This document shows, one piece after another, positions 49,010-61,136 of a DNA stretch of 64,000 nucleotides. Below the pieces are notes generated by a model that was not told where the DNA came from, ran no database searches, and saw nothing but the letters and a program-made list of their open reading frames with translations. This stretch comes from Sapria himalayana. Taxonomy: Eukaryota; Streptophyta; Magnoliopsida; Malpighiales; Rafflesiaceae. Made by a program: the position numbers and the translations under genes. The DNA lies in assembly GCA_029783825.1 (NCBI GenBank), contig JAREIK010001333.1:707090-771089 (forward strand). The letters run 5' to 3'. Every line of letters begins with the position of its first letter. The stretch's first letter is position 1.

Positions 49010-50820
49010 TGTTGAGGAAAATGTAAGAAATGACTAATTATATTGATTATGTGTGCTATATATATAGTCTGGTCATTGTTAGATCATTAATTTATCATAT
49101 GAATTTCATATAAATAATAAAATTAATTAGTGGAGTCACATAAAAAATAAAGTCAATAATTAGATCAATTTGAGTATCTACGAGAATGCAACCTAAAAGA
49201 ATAATTTTTGCTAGGGCTTCAAGCGTATCTCTCTTGTCTAAAAAAATGATGTCTTATATAATCAATGTGTATGTCAAAAAAATATTTGAGCATTGTAAGA
49301 TCATTTGTTTGAAATTATGTTTGAAAGTATTAATTGAGTTGAATGATTTTTAACTCATAATTTTTTATAATTAAAATGTCATCACATAGTGAATTAACAA
49401 AATTATTTTGTAATTAGTATAATTATTTTGTAGAGGTAAATAGATAATAATCTCAGTTTAGTATTCCACCTTTAAGAGGATTGGACACACCAGAGATATT
49501 TATTGGATATTATATTTAGATAAAAGATTGAGAGTTTTACTTAATGTTGAGAGAGATTTTGCATATTGGTGCAATCCATGAGTACTTATAAAGTTTATTT
49601 ATTTTAATATTTACACTTATAAAGTTTATTTATAATATAATTTTTTTTTGATATCACTATTTGGTTTACTCATATACTCTTTTTTTATTTTTGGATTGTC
49701 AACATAAGAGCTATTATTCATATTATTGATAGTTAATAATATATTATAGTTAATAATATATTATTAGAAAGTTATTAGATATGATAGTATCCAATTTGAG
49801 TTTGTTACTTTTTTGTGTTTTGTTTATTTTTTATTATCTTATTAATTTATCTTTTATAAGTTGTATTTCTTGATAAATTAATTTTGATTTTCTTTCTCAT
49901 GTCATCGATGTTTGTTTGTCTATTCAAGAAATTTTGTATCAAGATGAAACTGTTGAGGAAAATATAAGAAATGACTAATTATATTGATTGAATGAGTTGT
50001 ATTAGAATTGAAGTAAGTACCTAAATCAATAAGAATATATGTTGGAGCATAATCCAAAAGACTAATCTTTGTAAGAGTGTCAAATGTGTCTCTTATATGA
50101 TAAGATGATATGTCTCTTAGAATAAAGTATCTCTATATAAAGAAAATATTTGAGTCTCAAGTTCATTTGTTTGAAATTGTGCTTGAAGTTATTATTTGAG
50201 ATTTAGTGATTTTTAACTTATAATTTATTGAAATAAGAATGCTATTCATATAAATAATCAATACAATTATTTTTCTATTAGAAAAATTAGTGTTATTAGC
50301 AAAATTATTTTGCAAAGGTAGGTAGAAGAGAATCTTAATTTAATGTATCCATTGTAAGAGGATTGGCGTACTAGAGATACCTAGTGGATATTATTTTCAA
50401 ATCGAAGGTCAAACTTCTTACACATTATTGAGAGATAATTTGATTATTAGAATTATTTATGAGTTATTATTATTTTTTTAATTTTAGGTATTACTAATTT
50501 TTTACTCTTTTTTTCATTTCGGACTTCTAAATTGTTGACATTAGAGCTATATTTATATTAATGCTAATTTTATCCTATTTATTTATTTTTGATTTGAAAA
50601 TATTATTATAGCTAATAATAAATATTTGAAAGTCATTAGGGAAGATAATATTCAACTTGAATTTTTATTATTTTTTATATCTTGTTTACTTATAATTATT
50701 TTGTTAATTTTTATTATGAGTTATTTTTCTAGATTATTTAAATTTTTTTTATTATTACTTGTTTGCATAATTGAGAGATTCTGAGGAATAAGGTTTTTTT
50801 GGAAGGAAAATTTTTTTTAG
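49010..50820 (+). repeat. Tandem duplication, probably LTR plus leader
   Basis: Two diverged copies start TGTTGAGGAAAAT at 49010 and 49951, 941 bp apart. Shared anchors include AGAGGATTGG (about 49476 and 50359) and CAACATAAGAGCT / GACATTAGAGCT near 49701 and 50537. TG...CA ends can be placed at 49010-49704 and 49951-50540, each followed by a weak (T)AGAGCT primer-site-like word, which suggests two copia LTRs each with its leader. Similarity extends past the CA into the leader. Confidence 0.55.
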
Positions 50821-50929
50821 GCTCAAATGAGACACTACTTTATGTGTCTTTCTCAATATGGATTCATATTGAGTTAGTAATTAGAATATTTGATTAGCTA
50901 TGATTTAGAGTCTATATTAGGAGAGAGTG

Positions 50930-52130
50930 ACATACCCAACCTACTCAGACAAGAGACAAGCCTACCGAAGAACCAAATGATATGAAGAATGCATTTTTTT
51001 ACATTGACCTTGAAGAGGTGTATATGGGCATTCACCTAACTTTTGAGCAGCATAGTGTGATGTGGTTTTTTTAGATTTTGGAATATGTTGTACGACTTGA
51101 AATAGTCAATCATAGTTTAGTTTATGAGATTTTTATAGGTTGTCACATCCTTTCAGTTATATTGGTGTGTTATAAATTTTTTTAGAAGACCCTTGATAAT
51201 GAGATAATTTTGATGGTTGTTCACATTATTTTTTGATTATATGAGATTATGAGTTATGAATCATCTAACTAAAGAAGTACCAACATACATAGTTTCAGAC
51301 AAATGATATTAAGTGACTCGTATATTTTCTTTGAATAACAACTTATTCTATAAATGATGTCATTTTATCACAAATGAGATATGTACTTGATATGTTTGTA
51401 AAGATTATTTTTTTGGGTTGTGCTCTAGCATATATTCTTATTGATTTAAATATTAATTTTATTTTTGATGTAATGTCTCAAGTTGACTTTAATACTTATA
51501 AAAGAATCTTATAGATGATTAATTATGTGATTATGATTAGTCCAAATATAACATATATTCTTCTTAGCATGTTTATCTTTATGCATTTCTTTGCATACTG
51601 AGGTATCTGAAGAAGTTTTCATGAAGTAAAACATTTTTTTGATTTCATGAAACTTGTAGCTGGAACGGAATGAGTATTTAAATTTAAGTTTATACTAGCA
51701 TATATTGAAAGGAGATCTATGATATATTATTTTTATTTTTTTAAGACAAGTTTGTCTTATTAAAAAGTAAAATCATATAATTATTTTAAAATTTTGTATA
51801 AATGTAAAATTCAGAGTGATTGCAACAATCACTTGTGAGATAATTTGGATGTTATAGTTAGACATGCAATTTTGACATGTATTTTATTCTCCTCCTATAT
51901 TATCATAGTCTGGCAGCAAAATATATTGTTTCAAATTCAGTATTTTACAAGCAGACGAAGCACATAGAGGTGAATACTTTTTTTTAAAGAAAAAATTCAT
52001 GATGAGATTATTACTATAATATATGTTCAGACAGTAAAATAGTTAGTGAATATTTTCATAGAGGCTTTGAAGAGCCTTCAAGTTTATTTTTTTTATTTCA
52101 AGCCTAGTATTGTAATATACATTTAGATAG
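50930..52130 (+). pseudogene. Degenerate copia RT and RNase H
   Basis: The plus strand reads MKNAFFYIDLEEVYMGIHL near 50979, a copia RT block, followed by decayed sequence. From about 51905 it reads LAAKYIVSNSVFYKQTKHIE, the conserved end of RNase H, and a truncated FHRGFEE-like end near 52060. The catalytic RT loop was not found. It may belong with the LTR-like repeats immediately upstream, with gag, protease and integrase deleted. Confidence 0.7.
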
Positions 52131-52979
52131 TTTGATATTAGTATTATAATTATTTTTATTTTATACTTTTGATTGGAGAACCTAAGGGTATTTAACATAT
52201 ATATTTTATTCAAAGTGTTATTTAATGTATTTTTTCATATTATTTTATAACATAAATATTTCTAAATTCATATATTTTTTGAACACAATGATAAGGATTT
52301 TTGATACATGTAGTGAGATATCTCTAGAATATTTATAAATCCTAATTACTGATGAATTTGTCAAAACTGATATATTTATACCTTGATTGATACTCATGCA
52401 AAAATATATATTGATATATCTTTGTTAGATCTTATATATTCTTGGTATATCTTTATTATATTTAATATAACCGATATATCCATAAAAAATAATTATTAAT
52501 ATAATCGTTGAGATGTAGTAAGATCCCTCATAGAGTTTTATGCTAGGAAGATCTTAATGTTAGTATTCCATTGTATATTAGGTGTAAGTCTTCTTAGGAA
52601 GTGGAAATGAGGGTTGAAGATTTAATGATCACTATATATCATTAATGAATACATTTATAATGTTTTCTAGGTTGATACCACACCTTGTACGTTTGTCCTA
52701 TTTATTGTATTGACTTGGATATTTTGATTGCTCTACATTAGGAATTAATAGTCAATTCTATTCCATCTATCATCTATTATTACAAGTTTTTTTTTATTTT
52801 CATTTTGATATTATATATTTTAATTTTTTATTTGCACTTGATAGTTATACTAACTTTGATATTCTTTTTGAAATACTTAGTTATCTAGAATGATGGCATA
52901 TTATATTGGATGAATTTAGTGTAATTACTTTTAATTATACTTGATATCTTTGAAATATTAAGTAAAATAATCTCTAGTT
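52131..52979. other. AT-rich sequence, nothing recognised
   Basis: No coding similarity seen. The words GGTGTAAGTCTTCTTAGGAAG near 52580 may be remnants of a retroelement leader but could not be assigned. Confidence 0.45.
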
Positions 52980-52999
52980 ATGCTAGTCAAGGAAGCACA

Positions 53000-53200
53000 T
53001 ATACGTCACTGTACAGTTGTGTCCACGTGTAGGACACGTGGACACGGTACAAACACGTGTTGGATACGTGTCTGATATGCCATGTGGCATATCGTTGACC
53101 AATTCATGTTTGATATGCTACGTGACATTTCGGATAGATGCGTCGGAGACGTATCTGAAATATTGTTACAAATCTGACACATCGGAAATCTTTTGAGCAC
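53000..53200. promoter_or_regulatory. hAT left sub-terminal region with CACGTG palindromes
   Basis: ACACGTGTAGGACACGTGG, AACACGTGTTGG and TACGTGTCTG follow one another within 70 bases, along with CGGACA- and GACACAT-type words. The right end has related TGTCCGTGC words near 56440. In hAT elements such sub-terminal motifs usually bind transposase; CACGTG is also the plant G-box core. Confidence 0.5.
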
Positions 53201-53400
53201 CATAAAATCAACGTGTTACTCCAACAACTCCAACAAATCGAGGAGCAGACGACAATGCTGACAATGTTGAGTGGCCGATGAAGCTGATTGCTGGGGGATT
53301 TCGAAAAGATAACTTGTTATTGTTTTGGGATTTTTGAATCAGTAAAGTTTTGAAATAGTAACAAAGGTAATTTGATTTCAAATCCATGATTTTATAAGCA

Positions 53401-53472
53401 GGGGGGAGTGTTTAGAAGCAGTAAGAGTAATAGGGGGGGTGGGGCTCTAGAAGCAGTAATAGGAGCGGGGGG
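53401..53472 (+). other. G-run cluster, possible G-quadruplex
   Basis: Four runs of G (53401-53406, 53433-53439, 53441-53444, 53467-53472) lie within 72 bases of otherwise AT-rich DNA. AGAAGCAGTAA words repeat between them. The cluster lies upstream of the hAT transposase reading frame. Confidence 0.6.
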
Positions 53473-53894
53473 TTTTTAAATCTATTATTTTAATATATAA
53501 TTATTATTGTTTGTTTAATAAATATGTAAAATATAATAAATAAATAATTTTGATGTATATAATATAATTTATTTTAATTTTAAATACATGATTTTAAGTA
53601 TAATGTTAAATATACAATATTAAAATATGGTATATATAAATATGAATAATTTTTGTAGTATGCGATATGTACTATATGCAATATTTAATTATGCAATATA
53701 CAATATGTAAGTATAATAGTTTTTTTTATATAATTTATTTTTAATGAATTAATGTAATATTTAAATATGCAAAATATAATGAAAATTATTTAATTGTATT
53801 GATACAGGAAAAAAAATTAGATTAAATGAGTTTTGAAATAATATAGATAATTTTAAATGCATAATTTTTTTTTTAATTTAAATTATACAATAAA

Positions 53895-56243
53895 ATGGGT
53901 TGTAATTCTGAGCATTCAAATAATCAATAAAATATTCAAGATGTTGATGATAATGATTCATTATGAAAGTATATCACGAAAGTTGTGAAATTGGATAAAG
54001 GAAAATGGGGAGGAAATATTATTTTTCAATGTAATTTTTGTAAACAAATATATAGAGGATCATATTATAGAGTCAAAGCACATTTGTTGAAAATTAAAGG
54101 AGCTAGGATTGCATCATGTACTAAAGTAACGAATTAAAATATGATTAAGATGCGAAAGATAATGAAGGAATCTGAAAAAGGATGAAACAAACTAATCTTA
54201 AGCAAGTTTCTTTACTCACATTAAGTATTATAAATTTTATTTTTGATAATTCCTCTTCTATTGCTAGTGTAATTGATCTAAACAAGAGAAATGTGCCTAT
54301 GAGATCAATTGAAAATGCATTCAAAATGGGTGCACGTAAAATAGTTGACAGTGAGATAGCGAGGATGTTTTACACTAGGGGTTGTTTTTTCACTTTGCTA
54401 GAAATTTTTATTATGCTCGTGTCTTTAAAAGTGCAAGTTAACTTTCAGGTTGTCTCACTAAACTATAATACATTAAGAATAATATTATTGCAGAAGGAGA
54501 AGAATAATATTAATAATTTATTGAAACTAATCAAGAAGGCTTGAAAAAAGAAAGGAGTGAACATTTGCAGTGATGGATGGTCAAATGCTCAAAGAAGACC
54601 ACTTTTAATAATATTATGACAGTCTTCGAAAGTGGATCAATGCTTTTGAAAGCAATAAACTGTGAAGGAGAGACTAAGAACAAACATTTTATAGTTGATT
54701 TGTTAATTAACATTATACAAGAGATTGGTCCACAAAAGGTAGTTAAAATAATAACTGATAATGTTGCAGCTTACAAAACAGCAGGACACATTGTGAAAGC
54801 AAAATTTTGATATATTTTTTGGACCCCGTGTGTGGTTCATATTCTCAATCTTGCTTTGAAGAATATTTGTGCACCACCAACACACTCAAGATATGATGAT
54901 ATGATGGAATGATGTGGTTGGATCGCTCAAGTTTCAAGTGATATCTTTTTTATCAAAAATTTTATTATGAATTATGTAATGAGATTGTCAATATTTAATA
55001 ATCATTGTAAGTTGAAGTTTATTTCAGTGGCTGATACTCGTTTTGCTTCAATTATTGTTATGCTTAAATGATTTAAAACAATAAAAAAAGGCTTGAAACA
55101 ATTAGTGATAAGTAAAGAATGAAAAATATATAAGAAGATGATTTAGTAAAAGCTAAAGAAGTAAAGAATAAAATTCTAAATGAAGACTTTTGGATATATG
55201 TGGATTATATCCTCAGCTTTACAACTCTTATTTATGAGATGCTTCGATTAGTTGACACTGACAAACTTTGTCTTCACAATATTTATGAGTGGTGGGATTC
55301 AATGATCGAAAAAGTGAAGGAAGTTATTTATAAGAAAGAATATAAAAGCTTCATAGATAATTCAATGTATAATTTTAATTTATAATTCAATTTTTAAAAT
55401 TTTGATTGAAAGTTTCTAAGTTTTAATTATATTTGAACTTATATGAAAAATTATGTAATTTTACCTGTAGATTTTTTTATATTGTGAATGAAATCATGGT
55501 GGAAAGATGAAATAAAAGCCACATACATTTATATTCTTTAGCTCATTCCTTAAATTCAATGTAATCGTAAGAGTTTAAATTGTATACAATGATAATTTTA
55601 ATAAAAATGATATTCAATGTTTAATTTTTTATAATTAATGTTATAACTTAACTTGTAGGTATTATAGTCAACAATGGCTTGATGAGTCTCGTGATCGTGT
55701 TCTACCACATCTAGATTTAGAAATAGTAAGAGAAAGAAAAAAAATATTTTTCTAATGAAGGTGAAAGGAGACGAACAAATGACGAGTATGCTATGTTTTT
55801 GGCATTTTTGGAAAATTTTTTTAGTAGTGATTCCATCAATGACAGGTGGTACATGAGTCTTATTACATAGTGAGTTGTTCATAGAACTGCTGCACCGATG
55901 CTTCAATTTATAGCATTAAAATTGCTAGGATAATCTTTTTCTTCCTCATGTTGTAAAAGAAATTGGAACACATATAATCTTATTCACTCCATGAAGAGAA
56001 ATAAGTTGATACCACAAAACTAAAAACTTGGTTTATGTTCATAACAATCTTTGATTTCTGTCAATGAGATCTCCAAACTATAATGAAGACGAATCTAAAA
56101 TGTGAGATATTGAAGGTGATGGTTTTGACTTAATGGATATTAAAAATGTTGAAATTCTTGAGATTGCAAATCTTATTTTTGATGAACCTGAACTGAAAGT
56201 TATTTTATTTGATTCAGAAGAAAATATTAATCTTTTGTTTTAA
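53895..56243 (+). pseudogene. hAT transposase (BED finger, DUF659, dimerisation domain)
   Basis: From the ATG at 53895 the reading includes a BED zinc finger at about 54028-54118 (FQCNFCKQIYRGSYYRVKAH, with both Cys and the His present). DUF659 appears as CSDGWSNAQRRP near 54570, VKERLRTNI in shifted frames, and ITDNVAAYKTAG near 54750. A middle part reads LKFISVADTRFAS near 55015 and DYILSFTTLIYEML near 55203. The C-terminal part reads YYSQQWLDESRDRV near 55665, SINDRWYMS near 55835 and WNTYNLIHSMKRNK near 55963. Stops and frameshifts occur throughout, and an intron or insertion is likely at 55400-55660. The product would cut and paste the element. Confidence 0.87.
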
Positions 56244-56889
56244 TATTTTTTATCTTTGTGTTTAAATATTTGTAAAAATAATGTTTAAGTATTTTTTGTT
56301 TGTTTATTTAAATTATTGTTTAAGGATAATATTTGTATTTATTTTTTTTATCATGCTGTATTTTAGCCGTATATGTATCCTAGTTTTTAAAAATTTTTGT
56401 GTTCTCGTATTCTGCCGTGTTGTATTCTTGTATTCATATCCGTGTCCGTGCTTCTTAGATGCCAGTAATTAGATGCAAATAGGTGTACATAGTGAAGACT
56501 AGATTTGAAGAAAAATGTTAATTAACTCAAGATCATGTTGCTAGTTAGGAGATTTACACAAATTTATAATATTAATTATAAAAAAATTTTTTTTTTCATG
56601 TGAATGAATTGATAACTATTAAGTTACTATTTTTTATTGTTGCTTTACACAATTGGATGATATATTAGGTATACATTATGAATATATTTTTTCATGATGA
56701 TTTTGAGGAGAAAATATTTATATAATAATTATCAAGTTTTATTGTCCATGGAAGTATTCATATTAGGTGTAAATTGTGTAAATTTTTATGTCCAGAAATA
56801 ATCTCTTAGGGCTTGATTTAATATGTTTTTTTTTTGTACTTACTACATTTGGCCTTATAAGATGTTTATTAGATTATTTTAATTTTGAT

Positions 56890-57430
56890 TTTTTTGACGT
56901 GTGTTGGGAGGTCAATATGTAATGCTAGTAATGTATGTTGATGATATTTTGTTTATAAGAAGATCAATTGATTATCTCTCAATTGATACTATTAGTACAT
57001 ATCAAGTTTTAGATACAAAATTTGTAGTGTCTTAAATATATTTTGGGTATTAATATTAGATACGTAGGAGGTATGATATTTTTTTCTTAGGGAAGATATG
57101 TTTTTGGATATTTTGTCTAATTTTGGAATGATGAGATGCACACATATTGACTTATCACTTATTTCAAGTGTATACTTGTCTATTCGAATCGATTCATTGG
57201 TTGATTTTACTATTTATATGAGAATCATAGAAAAGATGAAATATTTGATAATGAACATATCAAATATTATTTTTCTGTTAATGTAATTAGATATTTTTTA
57301 GATTTTCATAAATAATCTCATATGAATGTAATCTTCAAGATTCTCAAGCATGTTAAAAGACCTTTAGGACTTGAGATTTCATTCAAAGAGTTTCTGTAAA
57401 TTAGAAAAGGGCAGCCAACCATTACACGAT
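56890..57430 (+). pseudogene. Copia RT fragment with YVDD loop
   Basis: The plus strand reads MLVMYVDDILF with the catalytic YVDD at 56934-56945. After a frameshift FLREDMFLDILSNFGMMRC follows near 57080-57135. This is the order of the second half of copia RT. Later words near 57240-57400 (MKYLIMNISNI, MLKDL) fit the RT-RNase H connection. No LTRs were found and it begins abruptly, some 430 bp right of the hAT end. Confidence 0.7.
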
Positions 57431-58057
57431 CATATCGGCAACAACATTATTTGTTCCTATACTTAGATAACAAGTTGAAACATACACAATAAGCATTAAA
57501 AAGATGTATTTTAGTTAATTTTGTAATAAACAAATTCAACTTATATAGAGAAAAATGATCATTGCTTCTTGTACTTCTTTTTGTGTTTTTAAAAAATGAT
57601 CATTACATACAAATTCAACTGAATGTAAAAAAGATGTATTTCTATAAATTTGGGGTATCTAGAGGTCTTGTACTTTTGTTTGATATCCTTCTTTTTTTGT
57701 CATTTTAATTCTTTTTTCTGGATTTTTTATAAATCAAGGGGTCTAGAGATCCTATTTAGACATGGTTGTATTGTGGCAACCATATTTTCATTCTCTACAA
57801 GTCTTATTTAGACATGATTGAGTGACAGTCACTCATGTAGAACCTATGCAATAATTAAATTAATTTGCTATAATTTTTTTTGCCATTCCATTTTTGCATA
57901 CTTTATTGATATTGATATCATATATATAATTATATATGATTAATGGGGTTCTGGGTCAACTTACATGCTCCTCGACTAATCTCACTAGAAGATGGATATT
58001 CCTCATTGCTTCAATTTCCATGTACATGGATCTAAATTCAAGGGTGGGATTTGGAAC
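57431..58057. other. Intergenic AT-rich sequence
   Basis: No coding sequence is recognised. The first exon or promoter of the LRR gene could lie here or in the repeat that follows, since its leader exon seems to start with a splice acceptor at 58750. Confidence 0.4.
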
Positions 58058-58520
58058 CTAATGGTGTAAATGGACCGGGCTTCCTTGGGACGACCCATGA
58101 TGCGACATGGTCCTACACCGTGTTTGGTCTTACCGTGCTGCCCCATGGCAGAGTTCGCGCTGTGTAGGGCTGGCACGAGCTGTGCCTCGTGTTAGGCTAG
58201 GCATGATTCGTGTGCCTGGCCCGATGGCACTGTCCACCGGCCCGGCGACCCAAGGCCAGCTATGGGTCACAGGTCAAGTCCCATCGGGTAATTGGCTGGT
58301 CACGTAAGCTGGTTACCCGTTGCATTTTCACACAACGGGTTATGATAGGGATGGTCCAACACGGCCTCGCGCTAAGCCGTGCCATTGTGCCATGCTGGGC
58401 CGGTCGGCTGGTTCTCGTGCTGTGGCTGACACGTTACATGAATCATACCATGCCATGTTTGACACAGTATGGTAGCACGGCCTGTTTGACCCTTTTAATA
58501 GAACCCAAGACCTCATGGAT
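58058..58520. repeat. Dispersed GC-rich repeat, copy 3 (longest)
   Basis: A sharply bounded GC-rich island rich in GGGCC, CGTGCC, GCACGG and CCATGCC words (for example GGCCCGGCGACCCAAGGCC near 58239) contrasts with the AT-rich flanks. Open frames across it are by-products of composition and do not resemble proteins. It shares words with copies 4 and 5 (CCGTGCC, GGGCCG, CATGCCAT). No terminal repeats or target duplication were seen. Confidence 0.6.
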
Positions 58521-58817
58521 AAATCACAATGCTGGAGCACATCCCATTCCTCTGTAATAACCCATGACCATGAAGATTTAATAATACTGTTTACATTTTG
58601 ATGTTAGAAGCAGCTTCAATCATATCTTTCTATCTATGCTGCTTTTCTTTCAACTAGAGTTTCTTATTGAATGTTATCAATCATGCACTGTCTTGGTCAT
58701 TGAGCCATTCTTAGAGATATTGCTTTTTATTTTTGTAAATTTTGTTACAGGGTGACATAGAGCACATTTTTTTAGTTAGTGGCAGTTGAAGTGGATTTTT
58801 GAGGTTGGATTAAAGTG

Positions 58818-58859
58818 ATGTCATCAGGACGAGCAATTAGTTACTACGAATTTCTTTGA
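58818..58859 (+). other. Upstream ORF overlapping the LRR gene start
   Basis: ATG at 58818 opens a 13-codon frame (MSSGRAISYYEFL) ending in TGA at 58857-58859. The last base of that stop is the A of the main ATG (58859-58861), giving TGATG. The splice acceptor at 58749-58750 would put this in the mature leader. Such overlaps usually reduce or couple downstream translation. Confidence 0.55.
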
Positions 58860-60433
58860 TGGGGGCAGTTTGTTCTCGGAAGAGAAGCCAACCAGTTAAT
58901 GAAGATGTTGTATGCAAGGGGATTCCCCTTAGATACAGAAAAAGTGTAAGTTCGAAGTGGTTGGCAACATCATTTTCCAGGCCAGTTGGTGATGCTCAAT
59001 CTGGATGTGAAAAGTGTCCGTCACTCTTAGAATTATGTGTTCGAAAAATTCGTGAGGTGTCTTATCTCTCTTCTATTATGGCTCTTCTCTGTTCATGATT
59101 TATTTTATTGAAATATTTATTATCTTTTGTTATTTATCTGGACAGGACATACACAATTATGCTAGTTTTTTCTTGCTTCCAAGGGACATTGTTCAGTTGA
59201 TCTTAAATGATCTAGCCAGTTGTAAATGCTTGACAGTTGCTTCTCTCGAAGCATTTCGCAATTGTTCACTCCAGGTAAATTTTGTAAGGATTTCCATGCA
59301 CCACCCCAAGAACCTTGCTTATTGTTCTAGTGTTTTTGAGCATGTTTTTAAGAAAAAAAATGTCAATTTATTGTCTCTTTGAGTAAATTTTTTTTTTTTA
59401 AAGATTATTGTTTTGATGGAATATCTTTTTTTTCATAATTTCCTGAAAAGGTTGTTTGTGCATATGGATTCTGAAAAAAAAAATAACTTTTGAAAATTTT
59501 GTTTTTTTTTTTTTTGAGGAATATTTTTTTTTTTGTATTTGTTTTGGGTTTATTCAAACCTCTCTCTCTCTCTCCTCTTTCATCTCCATTTTCTTGCTTC
59601 TCTCTTTTGGCTGATCCCATCAACTCTCATTCTCTTCTATATCTTTTGTCTATCTCTTACAATGCCCCCTTTCCCTCTTTCGTTCTCTTTCTCCCTTCCC
59701 CTTGTCATAACCTCTTGCCTCCCCAATCTTTTTGTCTTCGTGATCTTTTTGAGTTTTATTTTGTTTATTTTATGAACTTATTACAAAGTGTGAGTCTATT
59801 CAATTGGAGGGATGAAAAAAAATTAGAGGTGGACATAGGATGAATTAGATATAAGTTATAATTAAGGATTTAACATCTAAAAAATTGAGAGTAAATATAA
59901 TTTTTAATAGAGTGAATTAGAAGATCATAATTCATGCATCCAATCAAATTAGTTGGTTTAAAATTTGATTGATTTGATTTTATTTATTAGTATGCAAATT
60001 TATTATATGTTTTATAATTGCTATTTCATTATTCATTTTTATTTTAGATGGTAAAAAATTTACAATGTTTTCTGTTTTCTGTTTTATGTTTGTATTTTCA
60101 ATGAATTTTGAATCTTTTTCTTTTCCAAAAATTGTGGAAGTAATTTATGCAGTGGATTTCATGAAATTGTGCAACTCATGAAATTGTGTCATTTGTAATG
60201 CAATTGTTAAGTGGATTTCATGTAGGATTTTCTTTTGGGTGATTGTGTTGGAGTTGATGATAGATGGATACCTGTTATCTCTTCTCAAGGGACATCCTTA
60301 CTCTGTGTGGATATTTCTGGTTCTGATGTCACTGATTCTGGGTTAAGCCATCTTAAGCTTTGCTCAAGCTTGCAGGCCTTAAATTTAGATGACTGTGATT
60401 TGATTTCAAACTTTGGTCTGAAGCAGATAAGTA
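58859..60433 (+). CDS. F-box-like/leucine-rich-repeat protein, 5' exons
   Basis: Three exons fit: 58859-59056, 59146-59274 and 60226-60433. Acceptor AGs precede exons 2 and 3, donors GTGTCT, GTAAAT and GTAATC follow each exon, and the reading is open across both joins. The protein starts MGAVCSRKRSQ, a likely myristoylation/palmitoylation signal. A KWLATSFSRP segment and PSLLELCVRKI follow. Exon 2 has an F-box-like stretch (LPRDIVQLILNDL). Exon 3 starts the LRRs (LLCVDISGSDVTDSGL, LQALNLDDCDLISNFGLKQI). This resembles a conserved plant family of LRR proteins related to F-box/LRR proteins. The remaining LRR exons were not found before 64000, so the gene continues outside or is truncated. I chose the ATG at 58859 because a family start with Met-Gly and Cys-Ser is preserved. 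Confidence 0.8.
59275..60225 (+). other. Intron 2 of the LRR gene
   Basis: A 951-bp T-rich intron with poly-T runs near 59390 and 59500 and a CT-rich stretch at about 59560-59720. Open frames here (for example 59490-59843) are Phe/Leu/Ser-rich low-complexity readings and not exons. Confidence 0.7.
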
Positions 60434-61096
60434 GTAATCTTCTTTTCCTTCATTCTTTGTTGATTTTGATTTAAATTTCATTATATTTAATATCCCATCA
60501 AATGAAGTTAAGTATGTGATTAATTTCATTATTTAGTTTTAGGAGATTTTGCTGGTATTCACATTTATTTACATTTATTTTCTTTATTTTGGATCATGTG
60601 TTATATTATTAGCTAAATAATAAGCTCTATTGAATCAATGAAGATACACATGTTTGAGATGAATATTTCATGTATCTATTCCTCTAATTTTGTCTTGTTC
60701 TCTATTATAATTTCTCTTAATTTTCTTCAAAATTTTTTGTTTATCTCGTTATCTTTTATTTTTTTTATTCATTTATTTCTCATACTTTTACATGTATAAA
60801 GGGGAATACCCACCTTTATGATTCTGTGGGTATCAAGCAAGGTGCGTGCAAAGCTGATATAGGTACTCATGGTTATTAAAAAAGTCTTTTTGCTACCTAA
60901 ACGTGGAGTGCTTATAATATGCAAATATTTTTGATAAATTATTATTATTTATTTATTCATAATTCATATTATATTTGTTGAGTTTTAGTTCATTTTTTTG
61001 TTGGCCTATTTGCTTTTTTATTGTTAGGGAGCATCCAACATGTGATTTGTCTTAATTCACACACACACACACACACACACATATAAAATATGAATC

Positions 61097-61136
<40 letters not shown>

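Larger units (their letters stand above)
52988..56458 (+). mobile_element. hAT DNA transposon
   Basis: The left end CAAGGAAGCAC is matched by the inverse complement of the right end (CTAAGAAGCAC, from GTGCTTCTTAG at 56448-56458). Flanks are ATGCTAGT (52980-52987) and ATGCCAGT (56459-56466), an 8-bp target duplication with one mismatch. Both are standard for hAT elements. Next to each end are CACGTGT/CGTGTCC-rich words. A BED/DUF659-type transposase pseudogene fills the middle (53895-56243). Length is 3,471 bp. Confidence 0.9.

Noticed and set aside
58107..58557. ORFs of 66 and 115 codons rich in Arg, Ala and Gly
   Set aside because: They arise from the GC-rich dispersed repeat, where stops are rare; the readings are not conserved between copies.
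58856..58858. TTG as an in-frame start one codon before the ATG of the LRR gene
   Set aside because: Non-AUG initiation is not needed: the ATG at 58859 gives the expected Met-Gly start.
59490..59843. Phe/Leu/Ser-rich ORFs on both strands
   Set aside because: They lie in a T- and CT-rich intron between clear LRR exons and read as simple sequence.
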